Below are positions 1 through 6,394 of a stretch of DNA of 7,793 nucleotides, piece by piece. The notes beneath the pieces are model-generated. The model was not told the DNA's origin, did not search any database, and saw only the letters and a program-made list of their open reading frames with translations. The DNA is taken from assembly GCA_937889485.1 (NCBI GenBank), contig CALAPG010000300.1:1-7793 (forward strand). Direction: 5' to 3'. Every line of letters starts with the position of its first letter. Position 1 is the stretch's first letter. This DNA is from an uncultured Moraxella sp. (GTDB taxonomy: Bacteria; Pseudomonadota; Gammaproteobacteria; Pseudomonadales; Moraxellaceae). Position numbers and translations under genes: made by a program.

Positions 1-63
1 AATTGCAAGCCTAGTATTTACAGGGCTTTAGAAAAAAGAGTTGAGAGTCAGGTTAAATCGCTT

Positions 64-90
64 ATTTGTAAACAAATACAAAACATTTGT
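64..90. repeat. Three alternating copies of a 6-bp inverted motif downstream of scpB
   Basis: ATTTGT occurs at 64-69, its reverse complement ACAAAT at 72-77, and ATTTGT again at 85-90. The middle copy can pair with either neighbour: a 14-bp palindrome-like unit with a 2-bp centre, or a hairpin with a 7-nt loop. A run of seven A follows on the plus strand, so reading leftward from scpB the T-run comes before the hairpin. That is the wrong order for a standard intrinsic terminator of scpB. It could be a protein-binding site, a weak RNA structure, or chance in AT-rich DNA. The rest of 1-109 shows no gene; AAGCC/GGCTT arms near positions 6-28 are short and not followed by a T-run within the window. 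Confidence 0.4.
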
Positions 91-109
91 AAAAAAATAG
101 CAGTTAGAA

Positions 110-676
110 CTAGCTATTGATATTAGGTAGTTCAGGTAACTCTTGCAAGCTCGTTAAACCAAAAGCCGCCAAAAACGCTTGCGTGGTATGCAATAAGGCA
201 GGGCGACCCAAGGTGTCTTTATAGCCGCGCTCTTCAATCCAGCCTTTATCAAACAATTGGCGTAAAATATGGCTAGAGACGGTCACGCCCCGCACGTGTT
301 CAATATCGGCGCGCGTCACAGGCTGCTTATAGGCGATAACGCTTAACGTTTCAAGTAACGCTTGGCTTAGGGTTTCTTGGCGCTGCGGAAATACCGTTTG
401 AATCAGCGGGCTAAACTCATTAGCAATCTGCAAACGGTAGCCGCTTGCTGTTTCATGCAAGGTTAACGCGCCTTGAGATAGGCGCTGCTGCAATATGGTT
501 AATGCCGTATCGATATCATGTTGGGTTAAACCCAACCAGTTGCCCAATTGTTTGGCAGTGACGGGGGTCTCAGAGGCGTGTAATATGGCTTCAATTGCGG
601 CGCTATGGGCTTGGGCGGTTTGGTGTTGTTCACGAAAATTTGGGCGTGGTGACGGCATTAATTGGCTTGGTTCCAT
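110..676 (-). CDS. scpB: Segregation and condensation protein B (ScpB)
   Basis: ScpB is the non-SMC, non-kleisin subunit of the bacterial Smc-ScpAB condensin. It binds the ScpA kleisin as a dimer and helps compact and segregate the chromosome on the nucleoid. The 188-residue protein has the family's two winged-helix domains, at about 24-95 and 102-170. The signature is clear: LSQALLETLSVIAYKQPVTR at 103-122, then DIEHVRGV, then LGRPALLHTTQAFLAAFGL at 156-174 and the closing SLQELPELP. Length is normal for the family. The ATG at 676 overlaps the end of scpA by 19 bp. A second ATG at 658 (residue 7) forms a TAATG junction with the scpA stop and is an equally plausible start. Neither has a strong Shine-Dalgarno sequence, which suggests translational coupling to scpA. 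The family call is secure; only the first six residues are uncertain. Confidence 0.95.
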   Translation of the reverse strand: MEPSQLMPSPRPNFREQHQTAQAHSAAIEAILHASETPVTAKQLGNWLGLTQHDIDTALTILQQRLSQGALTLHETASGYRLQIANEFSPLIQTVFPQRQETLSQALLETLSVIAYKQPVTRADIEHVRGVTVSSHILRQLFDKGWIEERGYKDTLGRPALLHTTQAFLAAFGLTSLQELPELPNINS

Positions 677-1461
677 ACTAAAGTTAACTCAGACACAAAT
701 AAAGGCAAGGCTGGGGTCTTCTCTTGGGCGACTGCTTGAAAGCTGATTATACGCTGTTTTGCCAGCTCTAAAATAGCCATAAAACTCACCACCACGCCCA
801 ATTTGCCCTGCGATTTATCGAGTACCTCAAAAAACGTGCTTTGCCCACGGCTTGCCAAAATATGGCTAATAGTTGCCATCCGCTCGGCAAGGGGCACATG
901 ATCAACTTTGATATGATGCATTTGGTAGTCAGGTTTTAGCTGCATGTTAATCAAGCTATTGACCAGTAAGCTTGTGGGGTAGGGCGGTATTTGTTTTGCC
1001 AACACTTCAGGACTTGGTAGGCTAGCGTATGCCAAAAATACATCACGCTCTAGGCGCATGAGTGCATCAATTCGCTGGCTGGCATGTTTGATTTGCGCGT
1101 ACTGCTCAAGACGGTCTACTAGCTGTTTGGTCGGATTTTTTTCATCAGCTGGCAAGTTGGGTGTAGGCAGTAGTAGCTCACTTTTGATGGCAATAAGTGT
1201 GCTTGCCATTAACAAATAATCGCCCGCTAGCTCAAAGTGGTGCGCGTCTAGTTCGGCAATATACGATAAATACTGCTCAGTAATGGGTAAAATGGCAGTG
1301 GTGGTAATGTCAAAATTATTTTTTTTAACTAAATAAAGTAAAAAATCCAAAGGCCCTTCAAATTGCTCAAGCCAAACGGCAAAAGCCTCGGGCGGAATAT
1401 ATAAATCTTCAGGCAGTGATTGTACAGGCGTTTCAAATATGCGAATAGCTAAGTTTGTCAC
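658..1461 (-). CDS. scpA: Segregation and condensation protein A (ScpA kleisin)
   Basis: ScpA is the kleisin that bridges the Smc heads and carries ScpB in the chromosome condensin. I choose the GTG at 1461 because its GTGA junction overlaps the methyltransferase stop by 4 bp; this gives 267 residues, a normal ScpA length. The N-terminal kleisin domain has FEGPLDFLLYLVKKNNFDI at 34-52, ITEQYLSYI at 60-68 and LAGDYLLMASTLIAIKSELL at 78-97. A linker rich in basic residues and helix formers follows. The C-terminal winged helix has VPLAERMATISHIL at 189-202 and VVVSFMAILELAKQRIISFQ at 223-242. An ATG at 1512 is also in frame, but it would add 17 residues (MHHPAHRC...) encoded entirely inside the methyltransferase gene and unlike any ScpA N-terminus I know. 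The overlap with scpB downstream fits co-expression of the two partners. Confidence 0.95.
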   Translation of the reverse strand: MTNLAIRIFETPVQSLPEDLYIPPEAFAVWLEQFEGPLDFLLYLVKKNNFDITTTAILPITEQYLSYIAELDAHHFELAGDYLLMASTLIAIKSELLLPTPNLPADEKNPTKQLVDRLEQYAQIKHASQRIDALMRLERDVFLAYASLPSPEVLAKQIPPYPTSLLVNSLINMQLKPDYQMHHIKVDHVPLAERMATISHILASRGQSTFFEVLDKSQGKLGVVVSFMAILELAKQRIISFQAVAQEKTPALPLFVSELTLVWNQAN

Positions 1462-2057
1462 GGCTGTCGCACCGCCATAAATAGCCCTGCACCGATGGGC
1501 AGGGTGGTGCATAAAAATGCGGGGTCATGTTCAAATTGTGCCAAAAATTCGGTGACTTCAGGCGCATGAGAGATGACATTATCAACAATGAGGATGGCGG
1601 AAACGCTTAATAGTCGTTTGAGGTCTGCCACATACTCACCATAAAATTGGCGTTCGGCATCTAAAAAAATGAGGTCGTAGGGATTGGTGCTTTGTGCTAA
1701 AAACGCTTTGGCATCCGCTTGGTGTAGCTGTACCAACTGCGCCAGTTGTAGGTTTTGTAGATGCTGTTTGGCAGTTGCCAACCGCTTGCTATCAACGTCT
1801 AGTGAGATGAAATTGGTAGGTTTCTTGGCGGCAAGGCAATCTAGCGCATAGGCAAGCCAAAGCGTTGAATAGCCTGTGGAGGTGCCAATTTCCAGCACGG
1901 CATTGGCACTTTTACTGATGACAAGGCTGGCAAGAAACTGGGCAGACACAGGTTCAAGATGACGATGGCGGGCGTGACGGTCGGTTTGGGTGCTATCAAA
2001 ATCTTGGTCGCGTTGATACACACGCGCCGTGTAGTCTTGAAATTGCTGAAATGTCAT
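1458..2057 (-). CDS. Class I SAM-dependent O-methyltransferase (COMT-like family)
   Basis: This is a 199-residue soluble methyltransferase with a single Rossmann-like domain. The SAM-binding motif I is VLEIGTSTGYSTLWLA at 54-69. The acidic residue ending strand 2 is D87 in SLDVDSKR. LIFLDAER at 129-136 and IVDNV at 157-161 supply D133, D159 and N160, the positions that bind the divalent metal in catechol O-methyltransferase-type enzymes, so a metal-dependent O-methyltransferase is likely. The RHRHLEPVSAQFL segment before motif I also fits this family. The substrate cannot be read from the sequence. ATG at 2057 has a weak AGTGG 8 nt upstream; GTG at 2069, overlapping the trpS stop by one base (TAGTG), is an alternative giving 203 residues. 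It sits between trpS and scpA and overlaps the scpA start by 4 bp, so it is co-transcribed with them, but that does not show a role in either process. Confidence 0.88.
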   Translation of the reverse strand: MTFQQFQDYTARVYQRDQDFDSTQTDRHARHRHLEPVSAQFLASLVISKSANAVLEIGTSTGYSTLWLAYALDCLAAKKPTNFISLDVDSKRLATAKQHLQNLQLAQLVQLHQADAKAFLAQSTNPYDLIFLDAERQFYGEYVADLKRLLSVSAILIVDNVISHAPEVTEFLAQFEHDPAFLCTTLPIGAGLFMAVRQP

Positions 2058-2068
2058 ATGATTTGCCA

Positions 2069-3133
2069 CTATTTTTTGAGATTTGCTAAAGGCTTGATAC
2101 CAATGGATTTTCGAACTTTTTCCATGCGTTTACGGCTTTCTCGGCGCGCTTTCTCGGCACCCATTTGTAGAATTTCTTCAAGCTCTTTTGGGTTTGCCAT
2201 TAAGTGGTTGTAGCGCTCACGAAATGGGGCAATTTCTGTATTGATTTTTTCAAATAATATCGCTTTGGCGTCGCCCCAACCAATGCCCTGCTCAAAACGC
2301 TGACGCAACGCTTGCTGTTCTTCTTGGCTAGCGAAGGCGCGATAGATCTCAAAAATGGTAGAGTCGTCCGCATTTTTGGGTTCTTCTGGTAATTGCGAAT
2401 TGGTGACGATGCGCATAATGGCTTTTTTGAGCGCTTTTTCGCCATCCACTTGTGGATTATCACTAAATAAGGGAATGGTGTTGCCATAGCTTTTTGACAT
2501 TTTGCGCCCGTCCAAGCCTGTCAATAACGGGGTGTCCTCATCCACCAAGGCTTCTGGTAATACAAACAGCGGCTGATCGGCACAGTATTTAAAGTTAAAC
2601 GTACCTGCGATGTCTCTTGCCATTTCGATGTGCTGAATTTGGTCTTTACCCACAGGCACATGGGTTGCGTTAAACATCAAAATATCCGCTGCCATTAACA
2701 CAGGGTAACTAAACAGTCCCATACTAATGCCAAAATCGGGGTCAGTGTCAGGTGTGGCGTTATTGATATCCACCGCCGCTTTATAGGCATGGGCGCGGTT
2801 CATTAGCCCTTTGGCGCAGTTACATGCCAGTACCCAAGCCAATTCTGGAATTTCAACAATATCAGATTGGCGGTAAAAAACCACCCGCTCTGGGTCTAGT
2901 CCACATGCAAGCCAAGTGGCGGCGATCGCTTTGGTTGAGGCATGCACCGCCTCGGGGTCGGCACATTTGATTAAGGCATGCAAGTCTGCCAAAAAGAAAA
3001 AAGCCTCGTTGTCACTATTATTAGCAGACTCGATGGCAGGACGAATTGCGCCCACATAATTACCAAGATGAGGAATACCTGAGGTTGTGATACCTGTAAG
3101 AATGCGGCGCTGAATGGGCGTTTGTGGATTCAT
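2069..3133 (-). CDS. trpS: Tryptophanyl-tRNA synthetase
   Basis: This cytoplasmic class Ic aminoacyl-tRNA synthetase joins tryptophan to tRNA-Trp using ATP. The 354-residue protein has the whole family layout: the HIGH-type motif PHLGN at 21-25 within [17 protein letters not shown], the tryptophan/dimer-face region [14 protein letters not shown] at 141-154, the [16 protein letters not shown] block at 161-176, and KMSKS at 211-215 within [13 protein letters not shown]. The C-terminal helical tail ends with a basic segment ([21 protein letters not shown]). I use the ATG at 3133, where the protein begins [18 protein letters not shown] seven codons upstream is in frame, but it lies about where transcription should begin from the promoter at 3158-3185. 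The gene is the first of a tight block with the methyltransferase, scpA and scpB, and is separated from lpxL by 99 bp. No Trp-rich leader peptide or T-box-like structure is visible upstream. Confidence 0.97.
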   Translation of the reverse strand: MNPQTPIQRRILTGITTSGIPHLGNYVGAIRPAIESANNSDNEAFFFLADLHALIKCADPEAVHASTKAIAATWLACGLDPERVVFYRQSDIVEIPELAWVLACNCAKGLMNRAHAYKAAVDINNATPDTDPDFGISMGLFSYPVLMAADILMFNATHVPVGKDQIQHIEMARDIAGTFNFKYCADQPLFVLPEALVDEDTPLLTGLDGRKMSKSYGNTIPLFSDNPQVDGEKALKKAIMRIVTNSQLPEEPKNADDSTIFEIYRAFASQEEQQALRQRFEQGIGWGDAKAILFEKINTEIAPFRERYNHLMANPKELEEILQMGAEKARRESRKRMEKVRKSIGIKPLANLKK

Positions 3134-3157
3134 AATAAAAATTTTCCAAACCAAAGT

Positions 3158-3185
3158 TTTATAATTAAGGCAAAAAAATTGTCAG
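3158..3185 (-). promoter_or_regulatory. Sigma-70-type promoter for trpS and the downstream scp genes
   Basis: On the minus strand, CTGACA (3185-3180, one mismatch to TTGACA) is followed 16 bp later by TATAAA (3163-3158, one mismatch to TATAAT). The predicted transcript start lies roughly 20 bp before the trpS ATG at 3133, giving a very short leader. A second -10-like TATACT lies further upstream at about 3190-3195, but it has no good -35 partner. This is by-eye matching only. Confidence 0.6.
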
Positions 3186-3232
3186 TTAGTATAGCGTTTT
3201 TTGACGGTAAATTCACACCAAAAATTTGTGGG

Positions 3233-4351
3233 CTAGGTCTGCCGAGGATTGGCATAATAATCAACGCCATTGGGCTGGGTTTTATAGCGGCGATGAAACC
3301 ACATATATTGGGTAGGGTCTATGCGAATATGATTTTCCAATAACTGATTAATACGGTTGGCATCGGCAAGTTCATCGTTGCTTGGGTAGTGATCAATGAC
3401 AGGTGAAAAAATAATGTGGTAGTGCGGACGTTTGCCTTTTGGCATCACCTCGGGCGTTTCACGGTAAAAGTGCAGCATCAAAACCGCGGGTGGGTTGCTT
3501 TTGTTGCCCAATTTTGCCATGCGTCTAGGCGCGGTCAAAGTGGCAGCAGGTACCCCAAAAAAATTTGCCATCACGCCTTGTTTTAGCCCAAAATCTTGAT
3601 CGGGCGTGATCCAAACAACGTGATTGTTTTTTACATTGGTGGCAAAATGCCGCATATCACGGTGGCTGATTTGGTCGTTATAAATACGTGAGCGCGCATT
3701 AAAAATAAACCAGTCAAGCAGCGGGTTGTTTTGAGGGCGATACACCACATCAAGCGGGGTAAACATGGTTGTTAATCTACCGCCTAAGTCTAGTAAAGTG
3801 GCGTGAATGCCCAGTAAAATCACTGCTTTGCCTAGAGATTGGGCATTTTTGACATGTTGTAGCCCCGAAACGGTCACGCACCGAGTAAAAACATCAGGAC
3901 GATACCATGCGCATAGACTCTCAAAGACACCGACACCTGCGTTGACAAACACCTGTTTTGCCATTGCCGCGCGTGCCTCGTCTTCTAGCTCTGGAAACGC
4001 CAAGGCTAAGTTGGTGAGGGTATCTTGGCGCCGACTTTTGATGAGGTGATATAACACCCGACCTAGCCAGCTACCGATTTTAAATTGCAGGCGTAGCGGT
4101 AAATAGATGAGCGGCAATAGTATTGCGACCCCTAGCCAAATACCCCAATAGCGCGGCAACAAAAACTGCCATTGAAACGGTTTTTTTTGTGGCGCGTGGT
4201 CAGGTTGGCGTTTTTGTAGTTGGCTGACGGTTGGCATCTCAGCCATATTCACAGACGGCGCTTGGCTAGTTGTAGGGTTAGCAGTGCGCTTAGGCGGCGT
4301 GGCTTTGGGATTATGTATTTGTGGCGATGCAGGATCGTTTGGATTCATCAT
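3233..4351 (-). CDS. lpxL: Lipid A late acyltransferase, LpxL/HtrB family, with extended N-terminus
   Basis: This inner-membrane enzyme transfers a fatty acyl chain from acyl-ACP to the Kdo-lipid A precursor, the last acylation stage of endotoxin synthesis. The evidence, in order: one hydrophobic segment at 69-86 after LLPRYWGIWLG; the catalytic H(x4)D motif ILLGIHATLLDLGGR at 178-192 (H183, D188; E. coli LpxL has Glu at the second position); VVYRPQNNPLLDWF at 202-215, matching the YRPxNN element; VVWITPDQDFG at 245-255; and the closing YMWFHRRYKTQPNG at 349-362. The core matches the usual length of about 305 residues. The first 57 residues are an unusual Pro/Thr/Asn/Gln-rich hydrophilic extension (see findings). 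ATG 4351 is used; ATG 4348 directly follows, and internal ATGs at residues 36 and 39 would remove most of the extension. No strong Shine-Dalgarno sequence precedes any of them. LpxM or another acyl-chain specificity cannot be excluded. Confidence 0.93.
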   Translation of the reverse strand: MMNPNDPASPQIHNPKATPPKRTANPTTSQAPSVNMAEMPTVSQLQKRQPDHAPQKKPFQWQFLLPRYWGIWLGVAILLPLIYLPLRLQFKIGSWLGRVLYHLIKSRRQDTLTNLALAFPELEDEARAAMAKQVFVNAGVGVFESLCAWYRPDVFTRCVTVSGLQHVKNAQSLGKAVILLGIHATLLDLGGRLTTMFTPLDVVYRPQNNPLLDWFIFNARSRIYNDQISHRDMRHFATNVKNNHVVWITPDQDFGLKQGVMANFFGVPAATLTAPRRMAKLGNKSNPPAVLMLHFYRETPEVMPKGKRPHYHIIFSPVIDHYPSNDELADANRINQLLENHIRIDPTQYMWFHRRYKTQPNGVDYYANPRQT

Positions 4352-4428
4352 ATCATATCGTCAGACGGCAAAATACCTAAAAATTCATCATGAGCAAGGG
4401 CGATAAGTCCTTGATAATAGCCAGTCAT
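4348..4428 (-). CDS. Possible 26-residue upstream ORF overlapping the lpxL start
   Basis: An ATG at 4428 opens 26 codons. The peptide begins MTGYYQGLIALAHDE and ends ILPSDDMI. Its TGA stop overlaps the lpxL ATG in an ATGA junction, the arrangement typical of translational coupling. Against it: there is no visible Shine-Dalgarno sequence, it is short, I do not recognise the peptide, and its ATG overlaps the best -10 element in this gap, so a transcript from that promoter would start inside the ORF. It would be expressed only by read-through from kefC or from a further upstream start. I list it as a weak candidate, more likely chance than not. Confidence 0.2.
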   Translation of the reverse strand: MTGYYQGLIALAHDEFLGILPSDDMI

Positions 4429-4435
4429 TATAGCA
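4427..4435 (-). promoter_or_regulatory. Extended -10 promoter for lpxL
   Basis: The minus strand reads TGCTATAAT, a perfect TATAAT with the upstream TGn of an extended -10 element. No good -35 hexamer is present at 16-18 bp, which is tolerated in extended -10 promoters. The predicted start would be near 4420, giving a leader of about 70 nt before lpxL. The 144-bp kefC-lpxL gap shows no clear intrinsic terminator: GTTGCTCAAC just after kefC is a 4-bp stem without a T-run. Confidence 0.5.
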
Positions 4436-4495
4436 AAGAAACATCACCAGCAGCAGCTATTTACCAAGCGGTGTGTTGAGCAACTATTTGTTTTG

Positions 4496-6355
4496 TTAAC
4501 TGCTTTTTCGGTCTAGGTCTTTTTCTTTCTCTCTTTGGCTTTCTTTTTGACTTTCTTTTTTGGCGGTGGTCATATCGCTATCAAATAAACTTTCCAGTTC
4601 TCGAATCGCCGATTGGGCAGAAGCAATGAGCTGGGCTTCATCATCGTAAATAGCACGTTGCCGTTCAATGAGTCCATCATCATAATCCCGAAACATCTGC
4701 ACCGTTTTGCGCGCGGTCTGTGGTGGTGTGCCTAGTACTTCCAATATTTCTCGTGACATATCCAAAGAGGATAAATAAGTTTCTCGCCAAATATATTTGA
4801 CGCCCGCCTCACGAAGACGATAATAATGCTCTCGATTTTTGGCACGTGCCAAAATCGTCAAATGCGGGTAGTTGCGCACCACATATGAGGCAACCGTTTG
4901 TGACAGTTCAATATCGCCAATGGCTAAAATAAATACTTTGGCTTTTGCCACGCCCGCTGCGCGTAAAATATCAGGGTTTTTGGGGTTGCCGTAATAAACT
5001 TGGTTACCAAATTTACGTACAAAGTCTACTTGGTTAGCGGATTTTTCAATTGCGGTAAATTCAATGTTGTGCATTCTTAGCACCCGTCCAATAATTTGCC
5101 CAACACGCCCAAAGCCTGCAATAACCACGGCATGTTCGTTGTTAGGGATTTTGTCATATTCTTGGTCGGGTTTGGCTTTGGCAAAGAGGGGGTCGCCAAT
5201 TTTTTCAAGCAGTAAAAACGCCAAAGGCGTAAGTGCCATAGACACCGTAACGATTAAATTGAGGATATTTTGTTGTTCACGGGTTAACAAGTGCTGCGCA
5301 GTGGCAACACTAAAAAGCACGAAGGCAAATTCGCCCCCTTGGGCAAGCGTCACACCCAAACGAATACTACTTTCGGTTTTATTGCCTGTTGCTCTAGCAA
5401 TCAGCGTAATGAGCACAAACTTAATAAACATGAGCAGCGCGGCACCACCAATGATTAACAAAGGTTTTGCTGCAATCAACTTGACGTTGGTTAGCATACC
5501 CACGGACATAAAAAATAGTCCCAAAAGTAGCCCTTTGAATGGCTCAATGCTTGCCTCAAGCTCGTGGCGGTACTCCGAGTCTGCCAACAAGACACCGGTC
5601 AAAAACGCCCCCAACGCCATCGACAGCCCAATATAATTCATCAATAACGACACGCCAAGCACAATAAACAACGCAGCAGCGGTAAGTAGTTCTGTGGCTT
5701 TGCTGGACGCCACAAACTTAAAGAACGGACGCACCACAAAGCGGCTCACAAACACCATCCCAGCAAAAATGCTCACCACCTTGGCAAAATAAATCCAATC
5801 GTACTTTTGTTCTTGGGCCCCCGACAAAAAAGGCAGTGCCGCCAGTAGCGGAATAACCGCAATATCTTGAAATAGCAAAATAGTAAAAGCTTGTTGTCCA
5901 TGCGTGGTGGAGAGTTGTTTTTTTTCTGACAATAACTGTAAGACAAACGCGGTAGAAGACAATGCCAACCCAAAACCAATGACAAAACTATGCGACAGAC
6001 GAATATGAAAAAAATGCCAAGCAATCAGCATCAGCACCACGCCTGTGATCGTGACCTGTAATCCACCCAAAACAAAAATCGCATGGCGAAGCGCCCACAG
6101 CCTTGACGGTTGCAGCTCTAAACCAATAATAAACAGTAATAACACCACCCCAAACTCAGAAAAATGCAGTAAATCATTGGGGTTACTTGCCACCTTCAAA
6201 AAACTAGGTCCTAGTAGCAGACCTGTAAATAAATACCCTAGAACTGTGGCAATGCCAAATCGCTTTGCCAAGGGAATGAGTATCACCGCCGCACCCAAAA
6301 AGATTGTAGCGTCAAGCATCATGGCACTATCAATCGTGGCAGCGAGAAATAACAT
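4496..6355 (-). CDS. kefC: KefB/KefC-type monovalent cation:proton antiporter (CPA2 family) with RCK/TrkA-N domain
   Basis: This inner-membrane potassium/proton exchanger of the Kef type, classically held shut by glutathione and opened by glutathione adducts, protects against electrophiles by acidifying the cytoplasm. At 619 residues it is the usual length. Residues 13-385 form about 12-13 membrane segments with GVVLLLFIIGLEL at 69-81, FQDIAVIPLLAALP at 162-175 (D164 in the ion-path helix), LGAFLTGVLLADSEYRHELE at 248-267, the regulatory-loop sequence IEPFKGLLLGLFF at 270-282, and LAQGGEFAFVLF at 338-349. A cytosolic RCK N domain follows with GFGRVGQIIG at 414-423 and RETYLSSLDMSREILEVLG near 524-542. 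The tail is very charged (see the repeat at 4535-4558). ATG 6355 is backed by an AAGGG ribosome site; M12/M13 have none. No KefF/KefG-type partner oxidoreductase gene adjoins it. KefC rather than KefB is a judgement from length and the regulatory-loop/RCK sequence. Confidence 0.92.
   Translation of the reverse strand: MLFLAATIDSAMMLDATIFLGAAVILIPLAKRFGIATVLGYLFTGLLLGPSFLKVASNPNDLLHFSEFGVVLLLFIIGLELQPSRLWALRHAIFVLGGLQVTITGVVLMLIAWHFFHIRLSHSFVIGFGLALSSTAFVLQLLSEKKQLSTTHGQQAFTILLFQDIAVIPLLAALPFLSGAQEQKYDWIYFAKVVSIFAGMVFVSRFVVRPFFKFVASSKATELLTAAALFIVLGVSLLMNYIGLSMALGAFLTGVLLADSEYRHELEASIEPFKGLLLGLFFMSVGMLTNVKLIAAKPLLIIGGAALLMFIKFVLITLIARATGNKTESSIRLGVTLAQGGEFAFVLFSVATAQHLLTREQQNILNLIVTVSMALTPLAFLLLEKIGDPLFAKAKPDQEYDKIPNNEHAVVIAGFGRVGQIIGRVLRMHNIEFTAIEKSANQVDFVRKFGNQVYYGNPKNPDILRAAGVAKAKVFILAIGDIELSQTVASYVVRNYPHLTILARAKNREHYYRLREAGVKYIWRETYLSSLDMSREILEVLGTPPQTARKTVQMFRDYDDGLIERQRAIYDDEAQLIASAQSAIRELESLFDSDMTTAKKESQKESQREKEKDLDRKSS
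4535..4558 (-). repeat. 12-bp direct repeat inside the kefC C-terminal tail
   Basis: Two adjacent 12-nt units, AAAGAAAGTCAA and AAAGAAAGCCAA, differ at one base and each encode Lys-Glu-Ser-Gln (residues 600-603 and 604-607). They lie in a strongly purine-rich coding stretch running from about 4515 to 4562. Because 12 is a multiple of three, gain or loss of a unit would keep the frame. Confidence 0.8.
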
Positions 6356-6361
6356 AAAATA

Positions 6362-6366
6362 CCCTT
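6362..6366 (-). promoter_or_regulatory. Shine-Dalgarno site for kefC
   Basis: AAGGG lies 6 nt before the ATG at 6355 on the minus strand. It is the clearest ribosome binding site in the window and decides the kefC start in favour of the first Met rather than the in-frame Met pair at residues 12-13. Confidence 0.7.
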
Positions 6367-6394
6367 AGTTAGTTAAGCATTAGTTGGTTAAGCA
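6365..6394. repeat. 15-bp tandem duplication in the gap before kefC
   Basis: The plus strand has TTAGTTAGTTAAGCA (6365-6379) followed at once by TTAGTTGGTTAAGCA (6380-6394), with a single mismatch. Read in the coding direction, each unit ends in TAA in the same frame as the upstream gene. Stops therefore follow at 6397, 6382 and 6367, and the last leads straight into the kefC ribosome site. Confidence 0.9.

Noticed and set aside
495..746. Plus-strand ORFs opposite scpA/scpB and elsewhere (for example 1959-2213, 3807-4049, 5064-5636, 6045-6368)
   Set aside because: Each lies opposite a well-supported minus-strand gene, shows no family resemblance, and is explained by the coding bias of the true gene.
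3134..3154. Upstream TTG start for trpS adding seven residues (MVWKIFI)
   Set aside because: The extra residues do not fit TrpRS N-termini, and the predicted transcript start lies at about the same place, so ATG 3133 is better.
3134..3232. Tryptophan attenuator or T-box leader for trpS
   Set aside because: No Trp-codon cluster, no terminator-like hairpin and no T-box sequence in the 99-bp gap; the predicted leader is only about 20 nt.
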